Source of the DNA: Pontederia crassipes
Taxonomy: Eukaryota > Streptophyta > Magnoliopsida > Commelinales > Pontederiaceae
NCBI GenBank assembly: GCA_030549335.1
Contig: JAUKPH010000017.1
Coordinates: 14,159,501-14,223,500, forward strand
Direction: 5' to 3'
DNA length: 64,000 nt
Shown: positions 37,757 to 49,619 of the stretch, piece by piece
Layout of the letters: every line of letters begins with the position of its first letter
How positions within the stretch are numbered: position 1 is the stretch's first letter
Made by a program: the position numbers and the translations under genes
The notes under the pieces: model-generated
The model's input: only the letters and a program-made list of their open reading frames with translations
What the model was told of the DNA's origin: nothing
Databases searched by the model: none

Positions 37757-38335
37757 GAAAATTAGTTTATTGAAAGATATTGTTACTCTTATCTTGTATG
37801 ATCTATTTATTTCGAGACTTTAGACTGGATCAATTTTAATCTTCTTTGTTTTATTTATTTTGAATCAAATATATTTTTCTCATCTAATTAAATTAAGATA
37901 AAAGACAAAGATAGACTAGTCCTCGTGGGTTCGACACTCTTCTCACTCTTTATTACTTGATTTAACCAAGTGCTCTTGCTAGTGTTTGCGCTATACAAAA
38001 TTATCGCATCAAATTTTTAGCTCTGTTGCTAGGAATTTTTCTATCTTTTTCTTACTTCATTGGTTCTTAAATATTCTAATCTTTCTCTTTATTTCCCCCC
38101 TAAAACGGACTATTTTTGGAAGATGACTAAAATGGTCAGCGTGATCCATACACAGTCCGTGTTGCCCCTTGTTGCTTTTGCACTGCGCTAAAATTAATAC
38201 GATATGCGTTTACTATACACGGCCCATGTAGTTATCCTGCGCTTTCTTGGACGCGGTCCGTGTTCCCTTATACACGGCCCGCGTTTACCTTCTGTCTGTG
38301 ATTTTTTTGTGGGCGACAAATGTCGACTTTCCTAA
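37757..38335 (+). mobile_element. Ty3/gypsy (Tat/Athila-like) fragment: LTR end, primer site and leader
   Basis: This is the inverted counterpart of 63085-63778. It contains the end of an LTR (GTGGGTTCGACACTCTTC near 37926). The primer site TTTAGCTCTGTTGCTAGGA at 38016-38034 is a decayed form of the TTTGGCGCCGTTGCCGG type used by Tat and Athila elements. Leader sequence with CACGG..CCGTG motifs follows up to 38335, where it meets an LTR piece in the other orientation. Confidence 0.6.
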
Positions 38336-38337
38336 CA

Positions 38338-40169
38338 ATAAGAAAGGATGCCAAAAAGTATGACCTAATTATCTTATCACAATATTAGAAAGAGAAAGTT
38401 TAACCGAATCAATCTCTAACTAACTTTTGATAAGATGCTATAACGATGCAATCCTATTTTAAAAACACTCCAACTCAGTGAGTTAATGATTCACAAATCT
38501 TTAAATCTCAATTGAGTAAATAGAGATAGAATATGAAATGCTTATCGGAAGATCAATAAATTGAGAAATGTCAAAAGAACAAATTTCGATAATACCAATC
38601 GGTTAAAATCGAGTACTTAGAAGAAAGTATTAAAATGATCATACATATTCAGAAAATTCAGAATAGTAAATCTTATTCAATGATCTAACAAAGTCCAACA
38701 TAAATGGATCCTGATCAGAACTCTATTACATAGATAGAGAAACAGTAGAGAGAGAAACAAGAGATTAAGGCTATGTTTGGCAATATAAAAATTAGCATTT
38801 CTAGTAGTGTTTAGCGGTTCAAACGTTAATTTTTTTGTTTGATAAATGATAAAAATAAATAGTGTTTAGCGTTTCATACAAAAATCTTGAAAAGCTACTT
38901 CTACGATCGTTTAGCGATTAGAGTTTAGCGTTTCATATGTTTTTCCAATTTTATCCTTATTCAATTATATTATTTCTTTCTAACTTATCTGATTATTTTC
39001 TCATTTTTATTTTATAATCATTCAAGTATATTTCTTTTCATATTCATGTTTAATATATGTTAATAATGAATAAAAAATAATTTAACAATTAATATTTTCA
39101 TATCATCTGTGCATTATATAAAATTTATTAACAATATAAATTTTTATATATTTTAACAAAAAATTAGTTATGAAATTTTATTTTATCTAATTAAGATATA
39201 AATATTTAATTATTGTATTATAATAGAATTTATATAGTGCTTAATTTAAATAATTTGTCATATGTCTAATTATGTCATTTTATATTCATCAGCTAATTCT
39301 ATCGCTAAATTTATCAAACATTTATTTATTATAACCTCTAATCGCTAATCATCATCTGCTACCCGCTATCCACTAATTAATTCGCTATCTGCTAGTTGAA
39401 CTGTTATCCGCTTATCAAATTACTAGTAATGCCAAACAAAGCTTAAAAGATAGAAAAAGGAGAAATAATATCTTCAAAATTATCTAAACTCCTCTGGAAG
39501 AATCTCCACTGAGTAGACGACCAGAGGCTCTATCTTCTTGCCTTCGCAATGGATTTTGAATTTTAGACTTGGATGATTAAGTGAGGTGATATGGACCTCT
39601 TTTTATAGTCGAAAATTCATCTACCCTTTGATAATCAACGTGGATCGTGTTATCAATGCCGCATTAATCAAAATATAATTATTTAACTGAGAAAATCTGG
39701 CAAAATTAATAACACGGATTGTGTTATCCATTGTTAAAGTGATTTCCGCACAATATCTCAAATTTTGAAGATATGGTGATTGCTGGCTAACATGGACCAT
39801 GTTACAAGGAACATTGGCTAAAAAACGCGGACCGTGTTGAATTAACGCGGGCCGTGTTATATAGACAATGCGGATTGTGTTGAATCAACGTGGGCCATAT
39901 TGGTCAACGCAGATTATGTTGGAATAACGCAGATCATGTTGCTCAATGCGGGACTGTGTTGGAATAACGCGAACCATATTGCTCAACACGGATTGCATTG
40001 GAATAATGCAGACCATGTTGGCTACTATAGAAATAAAAATAAAAAATTAGGTACCAACTAATTCTTTGAGAGTTTTAATTAAGAATGATGAAAAGTATAT
40101 ATATGATAGAATAAAATTATGAAAAATAGACTGAATGATACGAAATAAATTTGTATAAAATGTCATGCA
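38338..40169 (-). repeat. LTR piece of the Tat/Athila-like element
   Basis: On the minus strand it starts TGCATGACATTTTATAC at 40169. It matches directly both 59950-60181 (the LTR start) and 63800-64000 (further into the LTR). About 39800-40020 is an array of AACGCGGACCGTGTTG-like units. The inner end is replaced by the inverted fragment at 37757-38335. Confidence 0.6.
39800..40020. repeat. Tandem array of near-palindromic ACGCGGACCGTGTT units
   Basis: About nine imperfect units of 22-27 bp, each with an inverted pair AACGCGG..CCGTGTT and spacers like GAATAA. Decay is mainly C to T and G to A. The same motif recurs at 38140-38300, 59950-60040 and 63130-63310. Confidence 0.8.
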
Positions 40170-42163
40170 TCACCTCTCCTCTGAACTTAAATAAAAATAT
40201 AACCAAAGAAGATATATCTAATCTCATTACTCCATATTTCACTCCACCCATTCAAAACTTTCAATCCAAAAGGTAGTGAGAAATGAGGTGGTGAAGTGTG
40301 GTGTGTCATTAGAAAGTCTATGTTTGGATAGGGAGATGCAAAAAATGATGGGATAGAGAATGAAAGTTTTATTTACTAAAAAGTCATTCTTATTCTTATT
40401 GTATATAACCTATCTATAATATCTAATGAATGATAAATAATTACCTTACCACTTAATTTTCTCTTTTATTATTTTTTGTTTTTAAACTATTTTATTCACA
40501 TATTTTAAAAAAAATAAAAAATGATTGATAAATATATATATTCATATGAGAAAAAGGATAATTTATCGAGAGAGAGGTAGTTTAATTTTATAATAAAAGA
40601 AAAATTAATTTGATCTAAAATTATTTATTCCTTATCATTCCACCAATTTGATAAAATAAAAAAAATATGATGTTTGAATTACTTAGTTATTCTATTTCAC
40701 CCATTTTAACTTAAATAAAAAATATAATTAAATATAATTTCGCTAATCTCATTCTTCTATATTCCACTCCACCCCTTTAAATTCTTATTCCTCAATTTAA
40801 GCAAACCCTAAAAATTAAATTTCTTATAGGGGTAGAATTCTCTTCCTCACTCTCCTTCATGGGTAGTTCCTCATTCTCACTCTCGCTCATCTTACTGGCG
40901 GGGTTGGAGTGAGAGAAAATCATAGAGAAAATGTTTAGAGATGGAAAAGAAGGAAAGAAGAAGTAGAATTTTCAGGTGTTCCTTCCCTAATCTAACCGGG
41001 CGTGCTTCAGTTGACGATATCCATCCATCTGCGCTTGTGCGTTCATCGTGCTAGCGAAAAGGACAAGATGCGATTATGTAATATGTGAAGATGAGAGAAA
41101 ATAGGGTATGAGGTGATAACGATTTTTAAAAGATAACTGAGTTGTTATACCCATTTAATTAGATGCGATATATTCAGAATATTTTATAACAGAAAAAAAG
41201 ATTATTTTATTTTCCTATTAATTCCTACTTTCCTCAGAATTAATTAATTAATTAATATTTGTTTATTGTATTTTTTATTTTTTCTCCGGCGTTACAACTT
41301 GTTCTATCCATGTGTCATTAATTAATATATTAACATCAATAACCACTTTAAAAAAAATAATCAAACGTGGAGCAGTTTTTCACGGAATTAGTGTCAAGTA
41401 ATTATATTTTTTTCGACGTCTTTCATTAATTAATGTCTTTAAAGATCATTAATTCGTAACATCTTAAGAAGAAATACTGAAAGTCATCAATGATAATTGC
41501 ATTTAACATTACAGTATACACACTCTGATATCTTAAAAGTAGTTGTATTTATCTTCAACATCAATACTACATAAGAAACATAATTATGTATGTGACGTCT
41601 TTTCCTGTACTTCAACAAACTAAAATTTATTTCTTGAATAATGTTTTATGTCTTTTATTTTACCATTTCTAATTTCAATATATGCAATATTCAAAATTTT
41701 GGTTAGATACCTGGCTTGTTGAAAATTATAACATTAATTTCATTGAAGTTATTTTATTTAATATTGAATTTGTTAAAGGGTTTGTATCCATTATTGGTAT
41801 AAGTTTAGCACATGCATGCGATCCCCTTGATATAAATTTAATGGTTGTGCGACAATCCACGCCCACCGTTGGATGGCTGATCTACGCGCGGGAGGGAATT
41901 CGATGTGCTCTCCCGGTTGTCTTAATAATAAAAGTCTCGCCAAGTTAAAGTTCTTTACTACTAGCATTATCATGGATTTTTTTTTTCTTTTTTTCTTCTT
42001 CTATGAATAAGATGAGTTAAGTTCTTGGATCGTTCTTTCCTGGTTCACTGATCGATCCAAGAAATTTTAAAGTTGCTAAATTAATTGGAAAGTTCTGTGT
42101 GAGTTCTTCCCTAGCCCTAACAACACACACAAAAACAAAGCATTACAACTCTCTTTGGGGGGC
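40170..42163. other. Intergenic sequence upstream of the copy A gene
   Basis: AT-rich. Contains a GC-richer patch at 40860-41060 that is conserved in copy B. No reading frame is shared in phase between copies. Confidence 0.5.
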
Positions 42164-42170
42164 TATAAAT
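42164..42170 (+). promoter_or_regulatory. TATA box, copy A gene
   Basis: TATAAAT within GGGGCTATAAATTGG, about 120 bp before the ATG. It is conserved in copy B at 55351. Confidence 0.6.
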
Positions 42171-42289
42171 TGGAAGCCGAGCAACGCTACTGATCATGCA
42201 TGAACTCCACCACCACCTTTATTTCTTGTTCCTTGCTTTGCCTCAAATAATTTTCTCAAGTCTTTCTTTAGTTAGTTTTTGATTCGGAG

Positions 42290-43152
42290 ATGGAAGGGTT
42301 CACCTGGAGCGAGTCGATGAGCTGCTGGCTCTGCTCGTCTTCCTCTTCTTCCTGTTGGTTTTAGAGCTCGGCTTCTTGGCTTTCACCACCCGCCGCCATG
42401 CACAGCTTGCAACTCAGCTTTTGGGTAACAATCTAATCTCTCTCTCTCTCTCGACAAATCAGATACTCGTAGATGTTCAACTTTAGCTTTTTTTTTTCAA
42501 TTCCAAGATGATCAAAATATGAAAAATTATAATCTTGAGTTGGTCTATAATATTACATATTTAGGTAGTTGTAGCTTGATAGATTTTCCACAAATTTAGC
42601 TTTAAGGGGTCTACGCCTTTTTAGTGTCATAAGTTTTTTCTTTTTTTTGTTGAAGACAAGACTGCCCAAAAATATCTTAATGAAATAAATCCAAGTTGGT
42701 CGATCCAACTCAGTTCCTCACGGGATTTTGATTGGTTCGAATTGCTAATTTGACACGATGGGTATTTAGTTACCTATCATTTTCTTCCTTCTTCTGCCAT
42801 TTATTGTTTTTCAACCATCAATGCAGGTAAAAAAATATTGATAATAATTATATATTTATGTTTTTAAAATTTATAAATGTCATAAATATATATAATCTAT
42901 TTAATCATTTTGGATAATGTGCAACATCTTGTATGTCCTCACTTATTTAATCTAATCAAATTAATAATTTTCTTTTTCAGCATCATTAATAGCTAATAAT
43001 TTTGGACACCGATAAAAAAAATTGACATAGCTTCGTACATTATTTCTGGCTGTTTTTCTTAATCAAATTTTTGCTCTCCTCCTTTCAGAACTGAAAAAGC
43101 AAAAGAAGCAGAGCAATTGGGGAGCTTATCAGCCGCTAAATGCTTCAGGTAG

Positions 43153-43195
<43 letters not shown>

Positions 43196-43732
43196 TTCAA
43201 TAATTTTTTTTCATGTGAGATCAGACTTGGATGGTCAATTTTATTTTATTAAAAATTATCCTAAAATCTTATCAAATTAATAATTTCCTTTTTTCTTCAG
43301 TTTAATTAATTTATTTTTTTCAATTGAATGGGTTTCTGGTTGGAGTTTTCTTATCATTTTATTTGATTGTTACTTATTTATTTTTGTGTGTGTGAATGTA
43401 GAACATCTCATTCAAGCTGGCCAACGGAAACCAAAAGTCCCCTACACAATAGAAAATGGTGGGAGAGCATTTTTTTTTGTTTGTTTCTCATTCATACTTC
43501 CTTTTCTCGTTATTTATTTTATTATATTAAAAAAAATTAATTTTCACCAGCCCTTTTTTAAGGAAAAATTTTTGTTTGTCTAAGTCAGTCTAACATTAAT
43601 GCAGGTACTAAGGGAGCACAAGACCAAGACAAAGGTGCACCTAAACCTAATCAACCAGGAGGGTCATCCAACCCAAGCAAGCCAAGTGGCGCAGGGACAA
43701 ATAAAAATAAGAATAGTTCGAGCAAAGCCTAA
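42290..43732 (+). pseudogene. Copy A of the unknown small membrane-protein gene (exon 1 frameshifted)
   Basis: Four exons match the copy B gene: 42290-42424, 43089-43148, 43402-43458 and 43605-43732, all with GT..AG borders kept. Exon 1 lacks 16 bases present in copy B (after GGTTCA), so its ATG leads to a stop after about 24 codons. No other in-frame ATG precedes the membrane segment. Exons 2-4 remain open in the ancestral phase. Exon 4 gains nine bases in frame (three codons with Ser-Lys-Pro). The intact downstream exons suggest recent loss or an unrecognised upstream start. Inference: pseudogene. Confidence 0.7.
43156..43193. repeat. AT microsatellite in intron 2 of the copy A gene
   Basis: 38 bp of AT repeats eight bases after the exon 2 donor. 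Copy B has only a few repeats here. Confidence 0.9.
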
Positions 43733-45780
43733 ATAGTTTATACTAGATTTGAGTCCTTAATTAGGACTCACACATAAATAGTTTTTGTTATTATTGTGTC
43801 AAAAATAATATTTCTCATTACGAGAGCAGTGAATCCATTGTCTCTTAGTTACCACAAATTCTAAATCCTACTTTCTCGGTCCGTGGGTGTATTTTCATCA
43901 TCAATTAATGTTATTGTTCATTTATTTGGCTCACTTTTCGGGGTAATTTGGCGATGGAAATTGGAGTTCCATCGAATAGTTTGAATTGACATATTAGTTC
44001 GGAATGTATTTGGATGGAATGAAATTTGATGTGGAGAAAAAAGTTAGTTGGTGTAATATGAAAAAGTAGATGTGATAAATTAATTTTTGATAAATTTTGA
44101 AATAAAAATTGATATTATAAATATAAAATAAAATATTGTTAATAAATAAAAACAAAAATAAAATTTAAAAATTTGTTTAAAAAATTGTTAAGAAATATTA
44201 TTTAAATATAAAAAATTGGCTTTTTAATAAATTATATGTAGTAAAATATTAAATTTTTTTAATGAAATAACATGTAAGAAATAATATTATATTAACATGT
44301 TATAATAAATAATTTATATTTAATAAATAAATTATTTTATAATATGCATGTGTGTGAGAGAGAAAATAAAGAAAGAAAAAAGAATAAATAAAATTGAAAA
44401 AAAAGACAACACATCAACTCCAAAAAAAAAATTGCGATTGCTACAGTGCACAAATATATTAGTGTGTGTGCATATGATGTGTGTGTACATATGAATTTGG
44501 TGCATTTGTGTATCATTGTTAAATCTATTTCTTTTTCCATGGTTGAAAAAAAAAATAAGAAGAAAACAAAAGGAAAGAAAAGGACAAAGACAAAGGAAGG
44601 AAAAAATAATCCTTTCCTCATATTTGCAAGAAATTAAAGAAGGAAAAAGAAAATAAAAAAGAGGAATAAATTATGGGCCTATTGTCATTTCAAATTATAC
44701 TATTGCCACTTTATTTTTATTTCACAAGGATAAAAGTGTCCAACACTTTTAACAGTCAAATGATGAAGTGACAATAATATATTTTAAAATGACAATAGTG
44801 GTGTCCTAAATTATATATGTTCTTTTCCAACTTTAAGCTAATCCTATCTAGTACTCAAATTTCATAGTTATTTTATTTTTTTTTGCACATGTTGCCTTCG
44901 TGAGCACTATTAGTTTCTAAGTTATTACCCACATGGTCTACATTGTCTCCCATACATGAGCCTTGATCATCTGCCTTTGCCCTCCTCCACCCCTTTGCTA
45001 AATAATCACCCCACTTTCACTTACCTTGTGAATGCCCTGCTCCTTGGAAACCAACTCGTGGCCATGACCTACGTCCCTCTACCTCGCTGCTGTTGCCACA
45101 CTCACTCCGCCACTAATTCCGTCGTTGCTTGTCCCCCTTTCCAACAATTTTTTGTGGAATCCCAACACACAGAATTCTAGAGGAAGCATCTACGACCTCA
45201 ACAGGCAAATATTGATCACACCCAAAGGAAGGATGACATCTTGATCGATGAGGTACTCGTCCTCGGATGCGATGGGATTTGAGTAGGGTTCAACATTGGT
45301 GGTGACACAAACAATTTTGCTAGATAATTAGATGATGTCGAGGAGAAAGAAATCATAAAATTAACTATCGGCGGTCATGAGGATAAGGCGTGTAAAAAAA
45401 TATAAACTTCAAAGATAGTTCTTGACAAAATGAAGTTCGAAAATTGTATAAGTATCTCCATAAAATTGGAAGACAATGCGTGAAATTCACCTAGAGAGAG
45501 AATGAATTGCCCTTTCAACTTCATAACCATTGGAAACTTTACAAGATGACTTTGATTAACATTTTCGTTAAAGTAAGTGCCATGTACTCTCATGTTGGTA
45601 GGTGACTGTACATCACTACAACAAAGTGCATTCTTTTGGAGGAAAAATAGGGTGCCACCGGTGTGACCAAGGGGTTATCGCACACAAATGGTTGCAATCG
45701 CCGGTCCAAATATGAAGAATGGGCGATTCCATTTGATGAAGCACAACTGGGTTGCATCAAGGTCTCACAATTTCTCTAGG
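43733..45780. other. Downstream part of copy A, no gene
   Basis: A-rich tracts at about 44350-44660. A GC-richer patch at about 44950-45180 is shared with copy B (58570-58810) and has no common open frame. 44775-44810 is the empty site of the foldback element inserted in copy B. Confidence 0.6.
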
Positions 45781-47024
45781 TCGAGAGAGAGGTGGTTTAA
45801 TTTGATAATAAAAAAAGTTAATTCGGTCTAAAATTATCTTCTTCATCGTTCCACCAATTTGATGAAATAAAAAAATGTAATATTTGAAGGATTTAACTAT
45901 TATATTTTATCCATTTTTATCTTAATAAAAAAATATAATTAAATATAATTTAGCTAATATCATCTTCTATATTTCACCCCACCCTTTTAAATTCCTATTC
46001 CTCAATTTAAGCAAATTAAATTTCTTATAGGGATAGAATTCTCTTCCTCACTCTCCTTATGGGCAGTTCCTGATTCTCACTCTCGCTCCTCTTACTGGGC
46101 GGAGTTGGAGTGAGAGAAAATGTGAAGAGATGGAGAGGAAGAACGAAAGAAGAAGTAGAATTTTCAGGTGTTCCTTCCCTAATCTAACCGGGCGTGCTTT
46201 AGTTGACGATATCCATCCATCTGCGCTTGTGCGTTCATCGTGCTAGCGAAAAGGACAAGATGCGATTATGTAATATGTGAAGATGAGAGAAAATAGGGTA
46301 TGAGGTGATAACGATTTTTAAAAGATAACTGAGTTGTTATACCCATTTAATTAGATGCGATATATTCAGAATATTTTATAACAGAAAAAAAGATTATTTT
46401 ATTTTCCTATTAATTCCTACTTTCTTCAGAATTAATTAATTAATATTTTTTTATTATATTTTTTATTTTTTCACTTGTTCTATCCATGTGCCACTAATTA
46501 ATATATTAACATGAATGACCACTTAAAAAAAAAATCAAACGTGGAGCAGTTTTTCTCGGAATTAGTGTCAAATAATTATATTTTTTTCGACGTCTTTCAT
46601 TAATTAATGTCTTTAAAGATCATTAATTCGTAACATCTTAAGAAGAAATACTGAAAGTCATCAATGATAATTGCATTTAAAAGTAGTTATATTTATCTTC
46701 AACATCAATACTACAAAAGAAATATAATTATGTATGTGACGTCTTTTCTTGTATTTCAACAAACTAAAATTTATTTCTTGCATAATGTTTTATGTCTTTT
46801 ATTTTACCATTTCAAATTTCAATATATGCAATATCCAAAATTTTTGTTAGGTACCTGGTTTGTTGAAAATTATTTTATGAAACATTAATTTCATTGAAGT
46901 TATTTTATTTAATATTTAATTTGTTAAAGGATTTGTATCCATTATTGGTATAAGTTTAGCACATCCATGCGATCCCTTTGATATAAATTTAATGGTTGTG
47001 GGACAATCCACGCGCACCGTTGGA
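45781..47024. other. Left part of copy B, no gene
   Basis: Matches 40566-41870. Conserved non-coding sequence only. Confidence 0.6.
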
Positions 47025-49573
47025 TGCCAATATAGTTGTCGAATCCTGAACGGCGTCACTTTGATTTTGACTTTCATAAAACTTTACAGCGAAAATATAA
47101 TATAATAAACTTAAGGCAATAACATCATAAACAGCGGAAGACTTCATAGATAAATAAAACAAACACAAGATAACATACTAACCCATGGGTCTAATAGGCT
47201 CTAAAGTATACCCAACAAAGGTTCTGACAACATCATGAGTTTAAATAAAATACATGACTCCATAAGGCCCATAAGCCATACATAAATGACTTTTACAAGA
47301 GTTCATCATAATGACATAATATAAGTAAGATAATTTGGGCCGAAGCCCGACTCACCCTTATGCAATGTCTTCGTCAAGAGACCCTTATCGTCGAACCTAA
47401 GCCTCATTCATACCTGTACGGATCCATGAGATGCAGGAAAATTCTTCCGTTAGAGTATGTTGAGGCCCATGCATGCTATGACCTTATAACATAATCTCTA
47501 CATGTCATGACATATGCATATCATCATCATGGAACATAAATCATATGCATGCTATGAGCTACTCATGCAAACTACATGACATTTATAATCTTTAAGTCAG
47601 GCATATCATAACTTATCATTATGCTAATGCATATTATAATCTTATCTTATTTTACTTTATCATCTTTCATCATGTCATGATATGATGTGATAAGTGAACA
47701 TTTACATTGCATCCTCATAGGTGCATAGTTCATCATACTTTTTTAACATCTTTACTTTATGTCCCAAGTCATTCATCTTTTCATCTTTCATCTTTACTTA
47801 TATACTTTCTTATCTTGTTGATTGGGAAGATGTTGAATTCGTAAAAAATGGCTAGCTAAGCCATAATTTGGTTCGTGCGAGGCCAATAGAGACGCCACAC
47901 TCAAGGGTGAAGTTCGCCTCCTGCTTTCACGTAGGCCCAATAAAGATGCCACACTCAAGGGTGGAACTCATCTCAACTTATGGAAATGCCACACTCACGG
48001 TGGAACTCGTTTCCCTGAGAAATGTCACATTCAAGGGTGGAACTCATTTCCCCTCCTCGATTATAACAAGTCACCTTCACGCCAATCCGTCTTTTACTTG
48101 CTTTCATCAATACATACAATCATTCTATACATGTTGCATGTTTTAACTCTATTTAAGGTCATACATACTTCCAAGTCATACTATGTGTGGATATTCAATC
48201 ATAGACAATCAGCTTCCAGAATGGACGACCGTTTTGGTTAACGGTCGACCATTGGAAGGGTATCGGACGACCGATCGGGTTATCGATCAACCGTTATGAT
48301 CCTTTCGGATGAGCGAAATCAGAGTTTGGTTTGTCCGTTAATCACAGAATGTGACACTCTTCTAAACCGGACGACCGTTGGAAATGGTCGACCGCTATAG
48401 GTCTTTTGGACGTCCGAAATGAGCTTCAGATCGTCCGCTAATCACAAAATGTAACTACTACTCAAATCGGACGATCGCTGAGATATCGATCGACCGATAC
48501 TTGGCTTTCGGACGACCGAAACAAGGTGCTCGGACGTCTGCTAATCATATAATGTTTCGACTCCATATATCGGACGGTCGTTTGAATATCGGTCGATCGG
48601 TTCATGATTTTCGAATGATCTAATCAAAGCGTTCGAACGTCCGTTAAATACATAATGTGTCTGCCCCTCTAAAACGGTCGACCGATACGGAATCGGTCGC
48701 CCGTTCTAGGACGGCAGACACTCGATTTTACATGTTTTCTTTTCAAATCTTACATACATTAACATCTTGAACACATATTGACTTCCATCCATCATATGGA
48801 ACACTTTTTAACATTCTAATCATGAAACATAAAGATGTTTTCACATAAGACATCCAACATGCTAATCACACTTATAAATATACATAAGCTTTGCATAACT
48901 TCGTAATAAATTAACATAAGAGTAATAAGCATTCCAATAGTAAACATAATGAGCAATAGAGCATTAAGCTATGAATCACATGGAATTCTAAGCATGATTA
49001 GAAAAAGCATAGTGAGCATAATAATATGGAACATATTACATTCTACTTATGATTAACAATGAACATAAATCACTAATGCATATTTCTTAACACTTAAGCT
49101 TAAGAAGAAAGGGTTTGTCCTTCATGTCCTAATCTATACATTCAAACATCATTATGGTGAATTTTGGGAGATTTGGATCCCCTCAAACATACCTTAGTAG
49201 CTAAGCTTAAATCCTCTAATCACTTCCTTCACCTCGTAAATGTTCCGGCTCTTTCTCTCTTCTAAATGTTGCTGCCAAGAACCAAAGTGAGAGAGGGAGT
49301 AAGAGTGAGCTAAGAGGGAGATTAAGGAAGGAGCTTACTGTAGCCCTTCCTTTTCCTTTGGTGCTGGCCGAATGGATGAAGTGGGATGGGAGTGAAAGAG
49401 TGTGTTACTGTAGCAAAAAGAGATGCTTTCGGCTAGGATGGAAATAAGAGAGATTAGGGTATTGTGGTACCCTTTTATACATTGGGTAAAATGGTGAATG
49501 GGCTGGGCGGCTAGGCCTTGGTATGCCATCTTTTCTTTTCTTTTTTTGATTTCTTTTAGTACGTTATAACTTA
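47025..49573 (-). repeat. 3' LTR of the gypsy element, about 2.5 kb
   Basis: Its low-coordinate part (from ATATAGTTGTCGAA) matches 54144 onwards. Its high-coordinate part (from about 49224) matches 54690-55000. The middle 1.65 kb is missing from the other LTR. The outermost about 17 bases, by comparison with 54120, are lost. Confidence 0.85.
48218..48715. repeat. Palindrome-rich array in the gypsy LTR
   Basis: Over a dozen variants of CGGTCGACCG and CGGACGACCG, alternating with ATAATGT-type spacers. The broad period is about 110 bp (repeated GTCCGTTAATCACAGAATGT phrase). It resembles the array at 31722-31960 in motif but not in spacing. Confidence 0.8.
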
Positions 49574-49619
49574 GCCCCCTTAAATAAAAATTCGTCCTCG
49601 AACTTTAGTAAATATTAAA

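Larger units (their letters stand above)
40566..45780 (+). repeat. Copy A of a direct tandem segmental duplication (5.2 kb)
   Basis: It aligns along its length with 45781-59450 once the inserted elements are removed. Matching landmarks are AGTTGACGATATCCATCCAT (about 41010 and 46201), the promoter and exons of the small membrane-protein gene, and the tail ending CACAATTTCTCTAGGTCGAG. The junction of the copies is at 45781, with the shared bases TCGAGAG at both breakpoints. Confidence 0.9.
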
